From Hordeum vulgare subsp. vulgare (Eukaryota > Streptophyta > Magnoliopsida > Poales > Poaceae): a DNA stretch of 64,000 bases. The DNA lies in the NCBI RefSeq assembly GCF_904849725.1, contig NC_058519.1, forward strand, positions 187,229,703-187,293,702, in the 5' to 3' direction. The notes under the pieces were generated by a model that was not told where the DNA came from, made no database searches, and was given only the letters and a program-made list of their open reading frames with translations. Position 1 is the first letter of the stretch. Every line of letters starts with the position of its first letter. The position numbers and the translations under genes were made by a program. Shown piece by piece: positions 61,149-64,000 of the stretch.

Positions 61149-62835
61149 TGATACGTCTCCAACGTATCTATAATTTTTGATGGTTCCATGCTATTATCTT
61201 GTCAACTTTGGATGTTTTATATGCATGAATATGCTATTTTATATCATTTTTGGGACAACCTATTAACTCAGTGCCAAGTGCCACTTTCTGTTTTTTCCGT
61301 ATTTTTGACCCTTTTTCAGACGGAGTCCAAATGGAATGAAACTTTATGATGATTTTTTGGACCAAAAGAGACCCCCGAAGCTTTGGAAGAAGGCCAGTAG
61401 AGCCACGAGGGAGTCACAAGCCCTGAGGCCGCCACCCCCCTAGGCGGCGCCTACCAGGCTTGTGACCTCCTCGTGGGCCCAACCGACGTAATTCCACCGC
61501 CATAAATTCCTATAAATTCTGAAACCCCCAAAAAGAAACCTAGATTGGGAGTTCCGCCGCCGCAAGCCTCTATAGCCACCAAAAACCAATCTCGAGCCCG
61601 TTCCGGTACCCTACCGGAGGGGGAATCCATCTGCGATGGCCATCTTCATCATCCCGGCAATCTCCATGACGAGGAGGGAGTAGTTCTCCCTCGGGGCTGA
61701 GGGTATGTACCAGTAGTTATGTGTTTGATCTCTCTCTCTCGTGTTCTTGAGATGTCTTGATCTCGATGTGCCATGGGCTTTGCTACTATAGTTGGATCTT
61801 ATGATGTTCTTCCCCCTCTCCCTTCTTGTAATGAATTGAGTTTCCCCTTTGAAGTTATCTTATCGGATTGAGTCTTTGAGAACACTTGATGTATGTCTTG
61901 CTGTGATCAACTTGCGGGTTTGTGACAATTGGGAACCTATGCATATGGGTTCGCACACGTGGATTCGTGTGAGTACTCGATGTATGTTTTGGTGATCAAC
62001 TTGCGGGTTCGTGACATTGGGAACCTATGCATAGGGGTTGGCACACGTTTTGACTCTCCGGTAGAAACATTAGGGCAGTCTTTGAAGTTCTATGTGTTGG
62101 TTGAATAGATGATTCTGAGATTATGTGATGCATATCGTATAATCATGCCCACGGATACTTGAGGTGACAATGGAGTATCTAGGTGACATTAGGGTCTTGG
62201 TTGATATGTATCTGAAGGTGTTATTCTAGTACGAACTCTATGATGGATCGAACGGAAAGAATAGCTTCGTGTTATTTTACCACGGACTCTTGAATAGATC
62301 GATCAGAAAGAATAACTTTGTGGTGGTTTCATACCCAACAATAATCTCTTCTTTTGTTCCCCGCTATTAGTGACTTTGGAGTGACTCTTTGTTGCATGTT
62401 GAGGGCTAGTTATATGATCCAATTATGTTATCATTGTTGAGAGAACTTCACTAGTGAAAGTATGAACCCTAGGCCTTGTTTCCACGCATTGCAATACCGT
62501 TCGTGCTCACTTTTACCGTTTGTTACCTTGCTGTTTTTGTAATTTCAGATTACACAAACCTATATCTACCATCCATATTGCACTTGTTTCACCTTCTCTT
62601 CGCCGAACTAGTGCACCTATACAACTTACCATTGTATTAGGTGTGTTGGGGACACAAGAGACTCTTTGTTATTTAGTTGCAGGGTTGCTTGAGAGAGACC
62701 ATATTCATTCTATGCCTCCCGCGGATTGATAAACCTTAGGTCACCCACTTGAGGGAAAATTGCTACTGTCCTACAACCCTCTGCACTTGGAGGCCCAACA
62801 ACGTCTACAAGGAGAAGGTTGCGTAGTAGACATCA
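61149..62835 (+). repeat. 5' LTR of element D (non-autonomous Athila-like type)
   Basis: TGATACGTCTCCAACGTATC to GTAGTAGACATCA, 1687 bp, related to the LTR of element B. TATA box TATAAATT at 61511-61518. It contains an internal tandem duplication at about 61888-62050 (two copies of GATCAACTTGCGGGTT...GGAACCTATGCATA). Confidence 0.9.
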
Positions 62836-62845
62836 AGCTCTTTTC

Positions 62846-62862
62846 TGGCGCTTTTGCCGGGG
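62846..62862 (+). other. Primer-binding site, tRNA-Asp type, of element D
   Basis: TGGCGCTTTTGCCGGGG; compared with the perfect copy of element B (23409-23425) two bases differ (CG to TT). Confidence 0.85.
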
Positions 62863-62945
62863 AGGTTAGCGCTTGAAGGTATATCTTTAGATCTTGCAAT
62901 CGAATCTTTTTGTTTCTTGTTCTTTCGCTAGAAATCTACAAAAAA

Positions 62946-63737
62946 ATGGAATTGAGGATGCCTCATATGTTCCATCTTTTCAATGTCTTTCGTGAGCATG
63001 ATGGGAAGGAAAATTGTGCTCAACTGCTGAAAGAAGAATTACATAGAATGCTTGGCATAGAATATGTGAATGATGAGCATGATTGCAAAGTTCTTAGCAT
63101 GAATTCTTTGAATACCCATGATGCTAATGATATGCAAAGCCACAAGCTTGGGGATGCTATATTTGATAAAGATGATCTTTTTAGTTCTTCCACTTTGATT
63201 GATAAAAATCATTTTGATGAAAGCATGCCCCCTCTCTATGATGATTATTGTGAGGATACTTATGCTTTAAAGAAGAGGGATGATAAAAGTTTTCATACTC
63301 TCGAGAACCCTTTTGCTAAACCTTGCTTTTTCATTGTGGACACAATTTGTAGTGCCTAAGTCTTTTACGATACTCCCACTACTATTCTTGAGAATAGATT
63401 TCCTTATGTGGAGTGTAGTAAAATTTCTATGATTGTAGATCATGAAAAGAAAGCCTTAGGTGCTGGTTATATTGTTCAATTCATTCACGAAGCTACTGAA
63501 AATTACTATGAGAGAGGATCATATGCTTCTACTTAGTGCAATAGTATCAAGCTTCCTCTCCATATGTTGAAAATTTTGAAGCTATGCTTGTTTTGCCTTC
63601 CTATGCTAGTTGATTCTTGCTCCAATAAATTGTTTGATCACAAAATACCTATGCATAGGAAGTTGGTTAGACTTAAATGTGCTAGCCATTTGCTCCATGA
63701 TGCTCTCGTTGTGTTTCAATCTTTACCTTTTATGTGA
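62946..63737 (+). pseudogene. 263-codon ORF of element D, unknown function
   Basis: One frame from ATG 62946 (MELRMPHMFHLFNVFREHDG) to TGA 63735-63737 is broken only by TAA at 63357 and TAG at 63534. It shows no gag, protease or polymerase motif. Visible pieces are an acidic, Asn/Asp-rich middle (SLNTHDANDMQSHKLG; MPPLYDDYCEDTYALK), then FIHEATENYYERGSY and a basic, Cys/His/Leu-rich end (MHRKLVRLKCASHLLHDAL). The start is supported by its position just after the primer site and by the same ATG in element B (23523). The element seems to lack its own replication proteins in the visible part, though it continues beyond the window. Confidence 0.65.
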
Positions 63738-64000
63738 GCATCATCGAAATCAATGCCTAGCTAAGGGCGTTAAACGATAGCGCTTGTTGGGAGGCAACCC
63801 AATGAATAAATTTTTCTTTGCTTTTTTCTTCCTGTTTTGTTTTCTACACACCATCATAATTCTGTTATTATTGTGTCTTTTGTGTTTCTTTTTGTGTTTG
63901 TGCCAAGCAAAACCGTTATGATTAGTCTTGGTGATGATTGTTTGACCATGCTGGAAAAAGACAGAAACTTTCTGCTCACGAAAAGAATTTTCATTTTTAT
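63738..64000 (+). other. Non-coding internal sequence of element D to window edge
   Basis: Follows the ORF; contains the sequence GGGCGTTAAACGATAGCGCTTGTTGGGAGGCAACCC (about 63767-63800) and AT-rich DNA. No domain recognised. Confidence 0.6.

Overview
This window is intergenic DNA from a large, repeat-rich grass genome, almost certainly a Triticeae species (wheat, Aegilops, barley or a relative). The main evidence is several LTRs of the BARE/WIS/Angela Copia type (start TGTTGGAAATATGCCC, end CTACGTAACCCAACA, leader over 1.2 kb), together with Athila-like Gypsy elements whose LTRs start TGATACGTCTCC and whose primer site is complementary to tRNA-Asp. I found no intact host gene. Nearly everything is nested transposable elements at different stages of decay. 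Family names are from memory of Triticeae repeats and should be read as 'type of'.

Layout. 1-6572 is a minus-strand Angela-type Copia element whose 3' end lies outside the window; it sits in an older LTR of the same type (6573-7655). 7656-8959 is a minus-strand remnant of an Athila-like element (integrase plus the start of a downstream gene). 8960 to about 12300 looks like a CACTA-like DNA transposon carrying a seven-exon minus-strand pseudogene for a Ulp1-type cysteine protease. 12373-13225 is decayed coding-like sequence. About 13300-15560 is a tandem array with a period near 497 bp. 15903-16092 looks like the promoter and first codons of a gene cut by an LTR insertion (16093-17646, minus).

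From about 19485 to the right edge lies a nest. The host is a non-autonomous Athila-like element, called A here: partial 5' LTR 19485-20765, gag start 20842-21720, gag end and protease 47823-49354, second gene and 3' region to 52045. Into A went: element B (21721-23542, only its 5' LTR and first 144 bp left); a Tekay-like Gypsy chromovirus C (23543-33423 and 47273-47822) with a 3' LTR of about 4 kb; and a Tat-clade Gypsy element E (52046-61148), itself entered by another non-autonomous element D (61149 to the end).

The youngest part is at 33424-47267, inside the 3' LTR of C: an Angela-type element in the form LTR - internal - LTR - internal (truncated) - LTR (truncated). The block is flanked by one 5-bp target duplication, GTTGT (33419-33423 and 47268-47272), so it was a single insertion that later became a tandem copy and then lost about 3.3 kb.

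The least routine signals are: (1) the tandem three-LTR Angela element with its shared target duplication; (2) an antisense gene at the 3' end of Tat element E that combines a TATA box, an AT-hook-like N-terminus, a B3 DNA-binding domain and an acidic serine tail; (3) the spliced Ulp1-type protease pseudogene; and (4) the ~497-bp tandem array. Homology calls rest on motif recognition, as no database search was possible.
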